NCBI RefSeq assembly: GCF_014649735.1
Contig: NZ_BMTP01000001.1
Span: 558,001-622,000 of the forward strand
From: Streptomyces lavendofoliae
Lineage (GTDB): Bacteria; Actinomycetota; Actinomycetes; Streptomycetales; Streptomycetaceae
Direction: 5' to 3'
DNA length: 64,000 nt
Of this stretch, positions 17,777-25,712 are shown piece by piece. The position numbers and the translations under genes were made by a program. The notes under the pieces are model-generated. The model was not told the origin of the DNA. It searched no databases and saw only the letters and a list, made by a program, of their open reading frames with translations. Position 1 is the first letter of the stretch. Each line of letters starts with the position of its first letter.

Positions 17777-18343
17777 TCAGCGGGTGAGGAACAGCAGGCG
17801 GGCGCGCTTCTCGGCGATGTGGACCTCGGGCAGCACGACCTCTGGCAGCACCACCTCGGGGCCCGCCTCGAAGCCGCTGCGTTCCAGCAGGGCGATCGCC
17901 TTGCCGTTCGCGGCGTCCGGCTCGGCGACGATCCGCTCGTGGCCCTCCAGCGCGTACGAGACGAGCGCCGACACCAGGTGCGTCGAGAAGCCGCGCTCGG
18001 GCGCGTTCGTGGGCGCGATCAGCAGGTGGACACCGATGTCGCCCGGGCGGACGTCGTAGCACTCGCCGACCCGGTCGGCTTCCGGCTCGTACGTCTGGAA
18101 GAGCGCGACCGGCACGTCGTCGCGGTACACCAGGAACGCGTGGTGCGTGGTGAGCGAGTCGAGATGGGCGTAGACCTCGCGCACGTCCTCGACGGTCGTC
18201 TCCCGCATGCCCCAGAACCGGGCGCGCTCCTCGCCGACCCAGCCGTGCAGCAGTTCCGCGTCGCGCCCCGGGTCGACGCGGGCGAGACGGACCGTCCCGA
18301 AGCCGTCGACGGCCTGCTCGTACACGTACTCAGTCGTGGTCAT
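17777..18343 (-). CDS. Siderophore-type GNAT N-acyltransferase
   Basis: This 188-residue acetyltransferase is of the IucB/DesC/AlcB type (Acetyltransf_8). The FWGM motif near residue 44 and YDVRPGDIGVHLLIAP are characteristic of enzymes that acylate N-hydroxylated amines in hydroxamate siderophores. Its start overlaps the end of the upstream acylase gene by 14 bases, so it is in an operon with it, behind an iron box. No hydroxylase or NIS synthetase lies nearby, so it may supply a remote siderophore cluster. A 15-bp tandem duplication near the 3' end repeats VVLPE in the protein. Confidence 0.85.
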   Translation of the reverse strand: MTTTEYVYEQAVDGFGTVRLARVDPGRDAELLHGWVGEERARFWGMRETTVEDVREVYAHLDSLTTHHAFLVYRDDVPVALFQTYEPEADRVGECYDVRPGDIGVHLLIAPTNAPERGFSTHLVSALVSYALEGHERIVAEPDAANGKAIALLERSGFEAGPEVVLPEVVLPEVHIAEKRARLLFLTR

Positions 18344-20402
18344 GGTGTTCCTCGTGCTCCTCGGTGAGCTGGTTCCAGTCGGTGACGACGGGGGCCAGAT
18401 CGCCCCGTAGCCACAGGGGAAGCTGGTCGCGTCGGTGCGGGTCGCCGGGGACGCCCGAGGCGCCGAAGGGCACCACCCACAGGCTGTCCTCGCGCCGCGC
18501 CAGGTCCCAGACGTAGCGGGCGGCCGGGCCGCGGGCGGCGAGGTCCGTGACCCCCGGGACGCTGGAGGCCGACAGCACGCAGTCGTGGTCGCCGTCCAGA
18601 CCCGGCCACGCGTCGGCGGGGTCGGGGAGCGCGGCCCAGGGCGCGAGGCGGTGCGTGGCGCCCCAGGGCTCAGCCGGAGGGGCCGCGGCGACCTCCTCCA
18701 CGGCGGCGTGGACCGCGGCCGACCGGTCGGCCTCCGGCACCGGACCGCCCGTGAGGAGCGTCTCCAGGGCGTACGCCACGCGCGGGACCAGCGCCAGCCA
18801 CGGCTGGAACAGCGCCGGGTACGCGGGCGGTTCGGCCAGCACGGCGAGCGCGGGGTGCGCGGCCAGGCGGCGTACGACCGCGCCGCGTACGGCCGCGAAG
18901 ACGGCCGCGTCCATGCTGTCGGCCGTCATACGGCGGTTCCAGCACAGCAGGCGGTCGCGCAGCTCGCGGGCCTTCGGGCTGAGGTCGGCCAGGCCGGCCA
19001 CGAGGGTCAGCAGGGGCCGTGCCGAGGCCAGATGGGTGTCCGTGTGGACGGCCGCCATGCCGGGGCCGGTCCAGTCCTCGCGTCCGTCCAGCAGGTGGGC
19101 GATGCGCCGGGCCCGGTGCGGTGGGGCGAACTCCACGCCCAGGGGGCTCGCGATCCCGCGCGCGTTCGCCATCACGGCCACGCCGTCGACCGGTTCGCGG
19201 GGCATCGGCTCGTGGGGCATCGGCTCGTGGGCGCCGTGCCACTCGTGGCCCGGCTCCCAGGCGGGGACGACCCGCAGCCGGTTGTCGTGGCGGCGCAGCG
19301 GGACGTGGCCGGCGACCCGGTGGAGGGTACCGCCCGCGGTGTCGGCGGCCTGGACGACGTTGACCGGCTCCACCCAGGGGTCGAAGGCCCGGTCGACGTC
19401 CTCGACGGTGCGGGCGGCGAGCAGCGCGGGCAGGGTGGCGAAGCCCAGCCGGTGCGTGACCCGGGGCGGGTACCGCAGGCTGATCACGTCGTCCGGACCG
19501 TCGATGACCACCGGTCCGCGCGCGGTCTCGACGACCTCGACGGTGACCGGCTCGGCACCCTTCACCTCGATGGTCTCGGTGTGCGCGCGGGCGGACGCCC
19601 AGCCCTCCGGGCCCAGCGCCTCGATCCCGCCGTCCCCGGTGCGCCGCAGCCGCTCCCGGTAGAGGTCCTGGTAGTCGGCCATGGCGTTGGTGATGGCCCA
19701 GGCGACGGTGCCGGTGTGGCCGAAGTGGGCCAGGCCGGGTACGCCGGGGACGGCGAGCCCGACGACGTCGTACTCGGGGCAGGCCAGCCGGATCTGCTGG
19801 TACACGCCGGGGGACTCGATGAACCGGTGCGGATCGCCCGCGATGAGCGCGGCCCCGGTCGCGGTGCGGTCACCGGTCACCAGCCAGCCGTTGCTTCCGG
19901 CGGTGCCGGGGGCGTCCGTGGCGAACAGTTCGGCGTACTCCTCGCCGAGCCGGCGGGCGACGTGGTCGCGCCACAGCTTGGTGGGGAAGCCGGCGAAGAG
20001 GATGTGCGTCGAGAGCCAGACGGCGAGCGGGGTCCACGGCTCCCACCGCCCGGGGGCCAGCCCGGTGGCGGCGAACTCGGGGGAGCGGCGGGCGCCCGCC
20101 GCGAGCCCGGCGTTGACCCCGTCCACGTAGGCGCGCACCCAGGCACGGGTGGGCTCGTCGAGCGCGTCGAAGCAGCGGCGGGCGGTGTCGGCCAGCCGGG
20201 CGCGCCGGGCGAAGACGTCCCAGTCGAGGGCCTCGGGGCCGAGGAAGGCGGCGGTCGTGCCCTGGGCGCGGTGCCGCTCGACCTCCAGCTGCCAGGCCCG
20301 GTCCAGGGCGGTGGTGCGGCCCTGGGCGTGGCTGAGTTCGTGCGTGTCGGCGGCGCGGAGATGCGGGATGCCCCAGGTGTCCCGGTAGACCTCGATGCTC
20401 AC
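18330..20402 (-). CDS. Penicillin acylase family Ntn-hydrolase, iron-regulated
   Basis: This 690-residue protein matches the penicillin/acylhomoserine lactone acylase family, which cleaves amide-linked acyl groups after self-processing. The beta-chain nucleophile would be Ser170 in GTAGSNGW (S-N-x-W motif), with cleavage before the serine. The N-terminal SIEVYRDTWGIPHLRA is the usual start of the alpha chain. No signal peptide is visible, although most relatives are exported, so this one is probably cytoplasmic. The GTG start at 20402 lies 17 bases inside an iron box. Together with the siderophore-type acetyltransferase downstream it suggests a role in siderophore maturation, recycling or salvage, loosely like PvdQ (inference). 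Confidence 0.88.
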   Translation of the reverse strand: MSIEVYRDTWGIPHLRAADTHELSHAQGRTTALDRAWQLEVERHRAQGTTAAFLGPEALDWDVFARRARLADTARRCFDALDEPTRAWVRAYVDGVNAGLAAGARRSPEFAATGLAPGRWEPWTPLAVWLSTHILFAGFPTKLWRDHVARRLGEEYAELFATDAPGTAGSNGWLVTGDRTATGAALIAGDPHRFIESPGVYQQIRLACPEYDVVGLAVPGVPGLAHFGHTGTVAWAITNAMADYQDLYRERLRRTGDGGIEALGPEGWASARAHTETIEVKGAEPVTVEVVETARGPVVIDGPDDVISLRYPPRVTHRLGFATLPALLAARTVEDVDRAFDPWVEPVNVVQAADTAGGTLHRVAGHVPLRRHDNRLRVVPAWEPGHEWHGAHEPMPHEPMPREPVDGVAVMANARGIASPLGVEFAPPHRARRIAHLLDGREDWTGPGMAAVHTDTHLASARPLLTLVAGLADLSPKARELRDRLLCWNRRMTADSMDAAVFAAVRGAVVRRLAAHPALAVLAEPPAYPALFQPWLALVPRVAYALETLLTGGPVPEADRSAAVHAAVEEVAAAPPAEPWGATHRLAPWAALPDPADAWPGLDGDHDCVLSASSVPGVTDLAARGPAARYVWDLARREDSLWVVPFGASGVPGDPHRRDQLPLWLRGDLAPVVTDWNQLTEEHEEHHDHD

Positions 20403-20418
20403 TCTTGTCCCGATCTCT

Positions 20419-20442
20419 TTAGGTTAGGCTGGCCTAACTTAA
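20419..20442. promoter_or_regulatory. Iron box (DmdR1/IdeR-type operator)
   Basis: TTAGGTTAGGCTGGCCTAA (20419-20437) closely matches the known Streptomyces/IdeR iron-box consensus. With the next five bases it forms a 24-bp palindrome with one mismatch. It lies just upstream of the acylase start codon, so iron-loaded DmdR1 should repress the acylase-acetyltransferase pair. Confidence 0.88.
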
Positions 20443-20735
20443 AGCACGGTCGGACGAGAAGCAATCCCGGGTCGCGTTGACGCCCCGTGACGATCCCCTG
20501 GTCCGGGCCGTTAGTCCTTTCCGGCGTTCGGCGTGCCGGGTGGGGATATGGCGAACCCTTGTGCCGAAAGATTCGAAAATGAGAACGGAAACCGCCCTTT
20601 GGGGTGAACTCACGTCAGGTTGACGCCCCTTCACTCTCCGTGCGTAAAGATTCCGGTGTCCCGCGTCGCGCCGCTCATGCGTTCCCCATGAGCCGGGTCC
20701 GCGACGCCCTGTCTTTCTGTGGGGGTTCCACCACC
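20443..20735. other. Intergenic region between the iron-regulated pair and the LAETG gene
   Basis: No gene is supported here. A -35-like TTGACG occurs at 20620-20625 with an imperfect TAAAGA about 19 bases downstream, so a rightward promoter for the LAETG gene near 20655 is possible. The rest shows nothing I can name. Confidence 0.35.
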
Positions 20736-21656
20736 GTGAACAGCACCACCCTGCGCCCGCCCGTCCGCCGCCGCACCCTCGCCGCCGTCGCCGCCGCGGC
20801 GCTCACCGCCGGCCCGGCGCTCCTCGCCGCGCCCGCCGCGCACGCCACCGGCGACAAGGGGCGGGCGACCGCCGTCGTCCTGCGCACCGATCTGGACGTG
20901 GCCCTGCTCGACAAGACCGTGCACGTCCCGCTGGCCGCCACGCTCAACGAGGTCCAGGCGCCCGCGAGCGCCCGCAGGACCGCCCTCACCGTCACCCTCG
21001 ACGGGGTCGAACAGGGCAGGCCGGTCAGCGTTCTCAAGGCCGACGTCGCCACCGCCGAAGCGACCGCCGACGAGCGCCGCTCGGAGGGGCGCACCGAACT
21101 CGCCCACGCGAAGCTGCACGTCCCCGGCCTGCCCCTGCTGTCGCTGATCGAGGTCGAGAAGGTCACCTCCCGCGCGCTCTGCGAGGCGGGCGCCCGGCCG
21201 GTCGCCGAGGCGAACCTGCTCGGCGCCGTCACCGTCCTCGGCAAGCGCGTCACGCTCACGACCGGCGGGACGACCAGGGCCGAGGTCCCCGGGGTCGGCG
21301 AGGTGACGCTCGACCTGTCGAAGACCCGCACCACCTCCCGTACCGCCGCCGCCACCGCCCTGGCCCTCAGGGTGTCGGTGAACCCGCTGAAGGCGAACGT
21401 CGCCGACGTCACCGGCACGGTCACGCTTGCCGAGGCCACCTGCGAGACCCCCAAGGCGCCCGCGAAGCCCACCGGGAACGAGCCCGCCGACGTACGGCCC
21501 CAGACGGCCGGCGGCCCGTCGGAGGCCGACCTCGCCGAGACCGGCGGCAGTTCGCTCACGCCCTACCTGGCGGGCGGCTCCCTCGCCCTCCTCGCCGCCG
21601 GAGCGGGTGCCCTGGCCCTCAACCGCCGCGCCCGCGCCGCCCGCGCACGCGACTGA
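20736..21656 (+). CDS. LAETG-motif sortase-anchored surface protein (SCO1860 type)
   Basis: This is a 306-residue exported protein. A basic n-region and hydrophobic core (about residues 10-38, ending in AHAT) form the signal peptide. The middle is a Thr/Ala/Val-rich beta domain with two cysteines. The C-terminus has the class E sortase motif LAETG, a hydrophobic segment (YLAGGSLALLAAGAGALAL) and a basic tail, so it is likely linked to peptidoglycan. The GTG at 20736 has a G-rich ribosome site upstream. From memory, S. coelicolor has a homologous LAETG protein near the same cobalamin genes. The function of the family is unknown. Confidence 0.85.
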   Translation: MNSTTLRPPVRRRTLAAVAAAALTAGPALLAAPAAHATGDKGRATAVVLRTDLDVALLDKTVHVPLAATLNEVQAPASARRTALTVTLDGVEQGRPVSVLKADVATAEATADERRSEGRTELAHAKLHVPGLPLLSLIEVEKVTSRALCEAGARPVAEANLLGAVTVLGKRVTLTTGGTTRAEVPGVGEVTLDLSKTRTTSRTAAATALALRVSVNPLKANVADVTGTVTLAEATCETPKAPAKPTGNEPADVRPQTAGGPSEADLAETGGSSLTPYLAGGSLALLAAGAGALALNRRARAARARD

Positions 21657-21662
21657 CGGGAC

Positions 21663-21697
21663 GGTGCACGGCGCTCCCCGCGGGCGCGCCGTGCACC
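21663..21697 (+). terminator. Terminator hairpin after the LAETG gene
   Basis: A perfect 12-bp stem (GGTGCACGGCGC at 21663-21674 with 21686-21697) starts six bases after the stop codon. It separates this gene from the downstream EACC1-caspase pair. Confidence 0.7.
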
Positions 21698-21782
21698 GCC
21701 CGGTGATTCTTGCGGTGGCGACGACAGGCGCACAGACTGGAAAAGAAAGGGAAGCTCGCCCTCACACGAGAAGGGGGCTCCC

Positions 21783-22169
21783 ATGGAAAAGCGGTTGCAA
21801 ATTCACCTTTCCGAGGAGGGAAGCGACCCCGAGCGGATCGACCGGATGACCGGAAATCTCCGCCGGGAACTCCTCCGGCTCGACGTCGACAACGTGGAAA
21901 CGCTCCCCGCTGAGGAAATCCCGGCCGGAGCGCGGGCCTTCGGGCCGGTGGAGGTCGGCGCGCTGCTGGTGACCCTCGGGCAGTCCGCCACCGCCGTGCG
22001 CCAGGTCGCCGGGCTCCTGCACGGCTGGTGGTCCCGGTTCCAGGAAGCGCGCCCGTCCATGCGGCTGACGATGGACGGCGACGTGCTCGAACTCTCCGAG
22101 GCGTCCCCCGACCAAGTCGCCGAAGCCTTCGAGACGTTCATCACCAAGCACTCCACCGTCGGGGCATGA
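21783..22169 (+). CDS. Effector-associated constant component (EACC1) protein
   Basis: This is a 128-residue small cytosolic alpha/beta protein. The N-terminal strand-helix (RLQIHLSEEG; about 20 residues later LRRELLRLDVDNVETLP) and the FGPVEVGALLVTLGQS helix fit the EACC1 family, described by comparative genomics as the invariant partner of variable effectors in actinobacterial conflict systems. The C-terminal helix follows a strand reading MRLTMDGDVLELS. Its stop overlaps a possible start of the caspase-like gene (ATGA), so the two are translationally coupled. No biochemical role is established. A recognition or switching role for the coupled effector is the published proposal. Confidence 0.8.
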   Translation: MEKRLQIHLSEEGSDPERIDRMTGNLRRELLRLDVDNVETLPAEEIPAGARAFGPVEVGALLVTLGQSATAVRQVAGLLHGWWSRFQEARPSMRLTMDGDVLELSEASPDQVAEAFETFITKHSTVGA

Positions 22170-22183
22170 CCAGGGGCACCGCC

Positions 22184-24133
22184 ATGAACCACTCCCGTCA
22201 CGCCCTGATCGTCGCCAACGACGACTACCAGGAAGGCGGCCTGCAAAAGCTCTCCTCACCCGCGGCGGACGCCGAGGCCCTCGCCGAGGTGCTGGGGGAC
22301 CCGCGTATCGGGGGATTCGACGTCCACGTGGTGCGCAACCGGCCGTCGTACGAGATCCGCGTGCGCATCGAGGACTTCTTCTCGGACCGCAGGCGCGATG
22401 ACATGCTGCTCCTGCATTTCTCCTGCCACGGGCTCAAAAGCGAATCCGGCGAGCTGTACTTCGCGGCCCCCGACACGCGGCCGAAAAGGCTCAAGGCCAC
22501 CGGGATCGCCGCCGAATTCGTGCAGACGTGCATGGCCGACACCCTGGCCCGCACCACCGTGCTGTTCCTGGACTGCTGCTACGGCGGCGCCTTCTCCCCG
22601 GGCACGGTCGCCCGCGCGGCCGGTGACGCCCACGTCCTCGAGAACTTCGCCGGGGAGAAGCTCGGCGGTGGCGGACGCGGATGGGCGGTCATCACCGCCT
22701 CCAACGCCATGCAGTACGCCTTCGAGGGCGCCCGGCTCGCCGACGGGGGGAGCACCAAGCCGTCCGTGTTCACCAGCGCGGTGGTGTCCGGCCTCTCCAC
22801 CGGGGAGGCGGACAAGGACGAGGACGGCATGGTGGCCCTGAGGGAGCTGTACGACTACGTCTGCGAGCGGGTGCGCCGGGACAACCGGAACCAGACGCCG
22901 AGCTGCAAGTCCGATCTCCAGGGCGACCTGTACCTCGCCCGCAGCGAACGGCGGCGGATCGTCCCGGCCCCCCTCCCGCCACGGCTGCGGGCCGCCCTCG
23001 CCGGCGAGGAGGACCTCACCAGGCTGGGAGCCGTCACCGATCTCCGCACGCGCCTGGAACACCCCGACCCGGCCCTCGCCGCGGGCGCGTACGAGGCGCT
23101 CAAGGGGGTCGCCCGCGACGACATCCAGACCGTCGCCCAGGAGGCGGGCCGTGCCCTCGGCACCATCCGGATCACCCCCGACCCGGCCGCCCTGCGCTTC
23201 GGCCCGGTGGACCGGCACGCGGTGCCGCCGCGGCAGCACGTGCGCCTGCTCGGCCCACCGCTCGCCCGCCACTGCACGCCCCGCACCGAGTGCGACTGGC
23301 TGCACGTCACCCCGTCCGGGGACGGCTTCGACATCACCGTGGACACGGCGGCGCCGGGGCGGTGGAGCGGCGACCTGCTCCTCAAGGGGTTCGTGGGCGA
23401 AGCGGTGGTCCAGGTGGAGGCGGAGGTACGGGAGAGCAGGACGGTGCCGGTCGACACACCGCCCTCGCGACCCCGGCCGCCGGAGTCCCGGCCGCCGCAC
23501 CCTCCGCGGCCCCCACGACCCCCGCGGACACCACAGCCCCCGCCCGCGACGGCCGAACCCCCGCCCGCGACGGCCGAACCCCCGCAGCCCGCGCCCCCGC
23601 CCGCGACGGCCGCGCCCCCGCCCGCGACGGCCGAACCCCCGCAGCCCCGGCCTCCTCAGCCGCCGCCCGCGCCCCCGGTGCCCGAGCCTTTGCGGCCCCC
23701 GACCGGTGAGCCGCTCCGGTCCGGTGCCCGGCCCGCGGCGCCGGCCCCGCGGACCGGCCCCCTGGCGTACCGCGCCCCCGCACTGGCCGTCGCCGCCCTG
23801 GCGTCGGCGATCGCCGCCCTCGCCCTCGGAATCAAGGCGGCCGCCGAGGCGGTCCGGCTCGTACAGGCGGGGCAGACCTGGGTCCTCATCCAGAGCCACT
23901 TCGCGCGCGAGTCCACCCGCGACCTGGTGATCTGCCTGGTCCTGACGCTGCTCTCGCTGATCCTCGCCGGCCTCGCCCAGCACGCCCTCCGAGCCTCGCC
24001 CGCCCTCTACAGCAGGCAGCGGGCCGCCGCCACCAGCCTCCTCGACTGGTCAGCGAAGGCCCTCGCCCTCCCGGTGTTCGTCCTCGCGCTGCTGGGCCTC
24101 ATCGCCATCGTGATCGCCGCCAACATCACCTGA
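22184..24133 (+). CDS. Membrane-anchored caspase-like (C14) protease, EACC1-coupled effector
   Basis: This protein has 649 residues from ATG 22184 (AGGGG seven bases upstream). ATG 22166, which overlaps the EACC1 stop, would add six. Residues 1 to about 260 form a caspase/metacaspase domain. The catalytic His82 is in HFSCHG and the catalytic Cys132 is in LDCCYGG. A helical linker (about 265-330) and a beta-rich segment (about 330-425) follow. Then comes a Pro-rich spacer of about 100 residues with PATAEPP repeats and three predicted C-terminal membrane helices. The layout suggests a protease held at the membrane on a flexible stalk. By analogy with other conflict systems it may cause regulated cell death, perhaps against phage, but the target is unknown. 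Confidence 0.87.
   Translation: MNHSRHALIVANDDYQEGGLQKLSSPAADAEALAEVLGDPRIGGFDVHVVRNRPSYEIRVRIEDFFSDRRRDDMLLLHFSCHGLKSESGELYFAAPDTRPKRLKATGIAAEFVQTCMADTLARTTVLFLDCCYGGAFSPGTVARAAGDAHVLENFAGEKLGGGGRGWAVITASNAMQYAFEGARLADGGSTKPSVFTSAVVSGLSTGEADKDEDGMVALRELYDYVCERVRRDNRNQTPSCKSDLQGDLYLARSERRRIVPAPLPPRLRAALAGEEDLTRLGAVTDLRTRLEHPDPALAAGAYEALKGVARDDIQTVAQEAGRALGTIRITPDPAALRFGPVDRHAVPPRQHVRLLGPPLARHCTPRTECDWLHVTPSGDGFDITVDTAAPGRWSGDLLLKGFVGEAVVQVEAEVRESRTVPVDTPPSRPRPPESRPPHPPRPPRPPRTPQPPPATAEPPPATAEPPQPAPPPATAAPPPATAEPPQPRPPQPPPAPPVPEPLRPPTGEPLRSGARPAAPAPRTGPLAYRAPALAVAALASAIAALALGIKAAAEAVRLVQAGQTWVLIQSHFARESTRDLVICLVLTLLSLILAGLAQHALRASPALYSRQRAAATSLLDWSAKALALPVFVLALLGLIAIVIAANIT
23535..23650 (+). 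repeat. 21-bp minisatellite coding the PATAEPP repeats
   Basis: The unit CCCGCGACGGCCGAACCCCCG (seven codons, some copies with variants) occurs about four times. It stays in frame and varies the length of the Pro-rich stalk between the protease and membrane parts of the caspase-like protein. Such arrays often change copy number by slippage. Confidence 0.75.
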
Positions 24134-24146
24134 CGCCCCAGCCCGC

Positions 24147-25283
24147 TCAGCGTCCCTCCGCGTGCCCCGCCATCACCAGCGCCTGGTCCAGGGCCTGGAG
24201 GAACCGGTTCGTCGTCGCCCGGTCCCGGACCGCGAGCCGCAGCCACTGCGGCCCGAGCCCCGGGAAGGTGTCGCCGCGCCGCGCCGCGAACCCCAGCGAC
24301 CGCAGCCGCTCCCGCACCACGTCCGCGCCCTCCATGCGGACCAGCACGAAGGGGCCCTCCGCCGCCGCCACCGTCCGTACCTCCTCGAACTCCGCGAGTC
24401 CCGCCAGCAGGTGGGCCCGCTCCACCGCGATCCGGTGCGCCGCGTGCTCCGCCTCCGCCAGCGCCGCCCGCGACATGCAGGCCTCCGCGGCCGCCAGGGC
24501 CGGCGACGACACCGGCCACAGCGGCTGCGCCCGCTCCAGCGCCGCCACCGTCTCCGGCCCGGCCAGCACGTACCCGATCCGCAGCCCGGCCAGGCCCCAC
24601 GTCTTGGTGAGGCTGCGCAGCACCACCAGACCGGGCAGGTCCGTCCGTCCCGCCAGCGCCTCCCGCTCCCCGGGCACCGCGTCCATGAACGCCTCGTCCA
24701 CCACCAGGGTCCGCCCGGGGCGGGCCAGCCGCGCCAGCAGGGCCGCCGGGTGCAGCACCGACGTCGGGTTCGTCGGGTTGCCGACCATCACCAGATCGGC
24801 GTCCTCCGGAACCGCCTCCGGGTCCAGCCGGAACCCGTCCTCCTCGCGCAGCAGCACGCGCCGCACCTCGTGCCCCGCGTCCCGCAGCGCCGACTCGGGC
24901 TCCGTGAACTGCGGGTGCACCACCACCGGGCGCCGTACCGGCAGCGCCCGCGCCAGCAGCACGAACGCCTCCGCCGCCCCCGCCGTCAGCAGCACCCGCT
25001 CGGTGGGCAGGTCGTGCCGCGCCGCCACGGCGGCCCGCGCCGCCCGCCCGTCCGGGTAGGCCGCGAGCCCGGTCAGCGAGGCCGCGATCCGTTCCCGCAG
25101 CCAGGCGGGCGGGGTGTGGGCGCGGACGTTGACCGCGAGATCGGTCAGTTTCTCGTCCCGGACCTCCGCGTCACCGTGGTGCCGCAGATCGTGAGTGTCG
25201 GTGTGCGTATACATGGCCGCCAGCGTGTGGGTGAAGTGGGGGGTGGGGGACGGGAGACGTGGGGTCTCCCGGAAGCGCTCCAT
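24147..25283 (-). CDS. cobC: CobC-type PLP enzyme of cobalamin synthesis (threonine-phosphate decarboxylase-like)
   Basis: This is a 378-residue fold-type I aminotransferase homolog of the actinobacterial Rv2231c/CobC group, thought to provide the aminopropanol side chain. The PLP lysine is Lys227 in RSLTKTWGLAGLRIGY, and the NPTNPTS and LVVDEAFMD motifs bind PLP. ATG 25283 is nine bases after the CobE-like stop. An internal ATG at 25214 would drop 23 residues and is possible. It is the last gene of the B12 operon and is convergent with the caspase gene with only 13 bases between. Confidence 0.85.
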   Translation of the reverse strand: MERFRETPRLPSPTPHFTHTLAAMYTHTDTHDLRHHGDAEVRDEKLTDLAVNVRAHTPPAWLRERIAASLTGLAAYPDGRAARAAVAARHDLPTERVLLTAGAAEAFVLLARALPVRRPVVVHPQFTEPESALRDAGHEVRRVLLREEDGFRLDPEAVPEDADLVMVGNPTNPTSVLHPAALLARLARPGRTLVVDEAFMDAVPGEREALAGRTDLPGLVVLRSLTKTWGLAGLRIGYVLAGPETVAALERAQPLWPVSSPALAAAEACMSRAALAEAEHAAHRIAVERAHLLAGLAEFEEVRTVAAAEGPFVLVRMEGADVVRERLRSLGFAARRGDTFPGLGPQWLRLAVRDRATTNRFLQALDQALVMAGHAEGR

Positions 25284-25292
25284 GAACAGGGT

Positions 25293-25712
25293 CTAACACT
25301 CCGGTGTCTCCCCACCGGTGTACCCGTGACCCACATTCAACAATCGCCTGCGGGCCACCGCGCACGTCACCCGCTCCCTCGCCGACGTCCGCTTGGGCAC
25401 GAGCAGTTCGCCACCGCCCGCCAGCGCCGCCGCCTCCGCCACCGACGGCGTCCCGACGGCCGCCAGCACCGCGTCCGACGGATGCGGTACGTCGACCAGC
25501 GCCAACTCACGGGCGGGGTAGGCCCGCACGGGCACGCCCAGATGGGCCGCCGCCTCGGCGATCCCCGCCTCGCCCGCCTTGGAGTCCACCGTCGCCAGCT
25601 CCGCCACGGCGGACAGGGGCAGCCCCGCCTCCCGCAGCGCCATCTCGACGAGCCCCAGCACCGAACGCGCGGACACCCCCCGCCCGGCGCCCACACCGAC
25701 CACCACCGTCAT
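25293..25712 (-). CDS. CobE / CbiG C-terminal-type cobalamin biosynthesis protein
   Basis: This 139-residue protein is similar to the C-terminal domain of CbiG and to CobE. It begins TVVVGVGAGRGVS (the GIGCRRG-like start of the family) and contains the AELATVDSKAGEAGI segment. It may take part in ring contraction or intermediate handling. The exact role of stand-alone copies is not settled. The ATG overlaps the cobB stop (ATGA), so it is coupled. The frame above this start is open for long stretches but only antisense-like. Confidence 0.8.
   Translation of the reverse strand: MTVVVGVGAGRGVSARSVLGLVEMALREAGLPLSAVAELATVDSKAGEAGIAEAAAHLGVPVRAYPARELALVDVPHPSDAVLAAVGTPSVAEAAALAGGGELLVPKRTSARERVTCAVARRRLLNVGHGYTGGETPEC

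Noticed and set aside
24134..24146. Insertion boundary or attachment site between caspase and cobC genes
   Set aside because: Only 13 bases separate the convergent genes and no repeats, tRNA or integrase are present, so there is no sequence support for an element.
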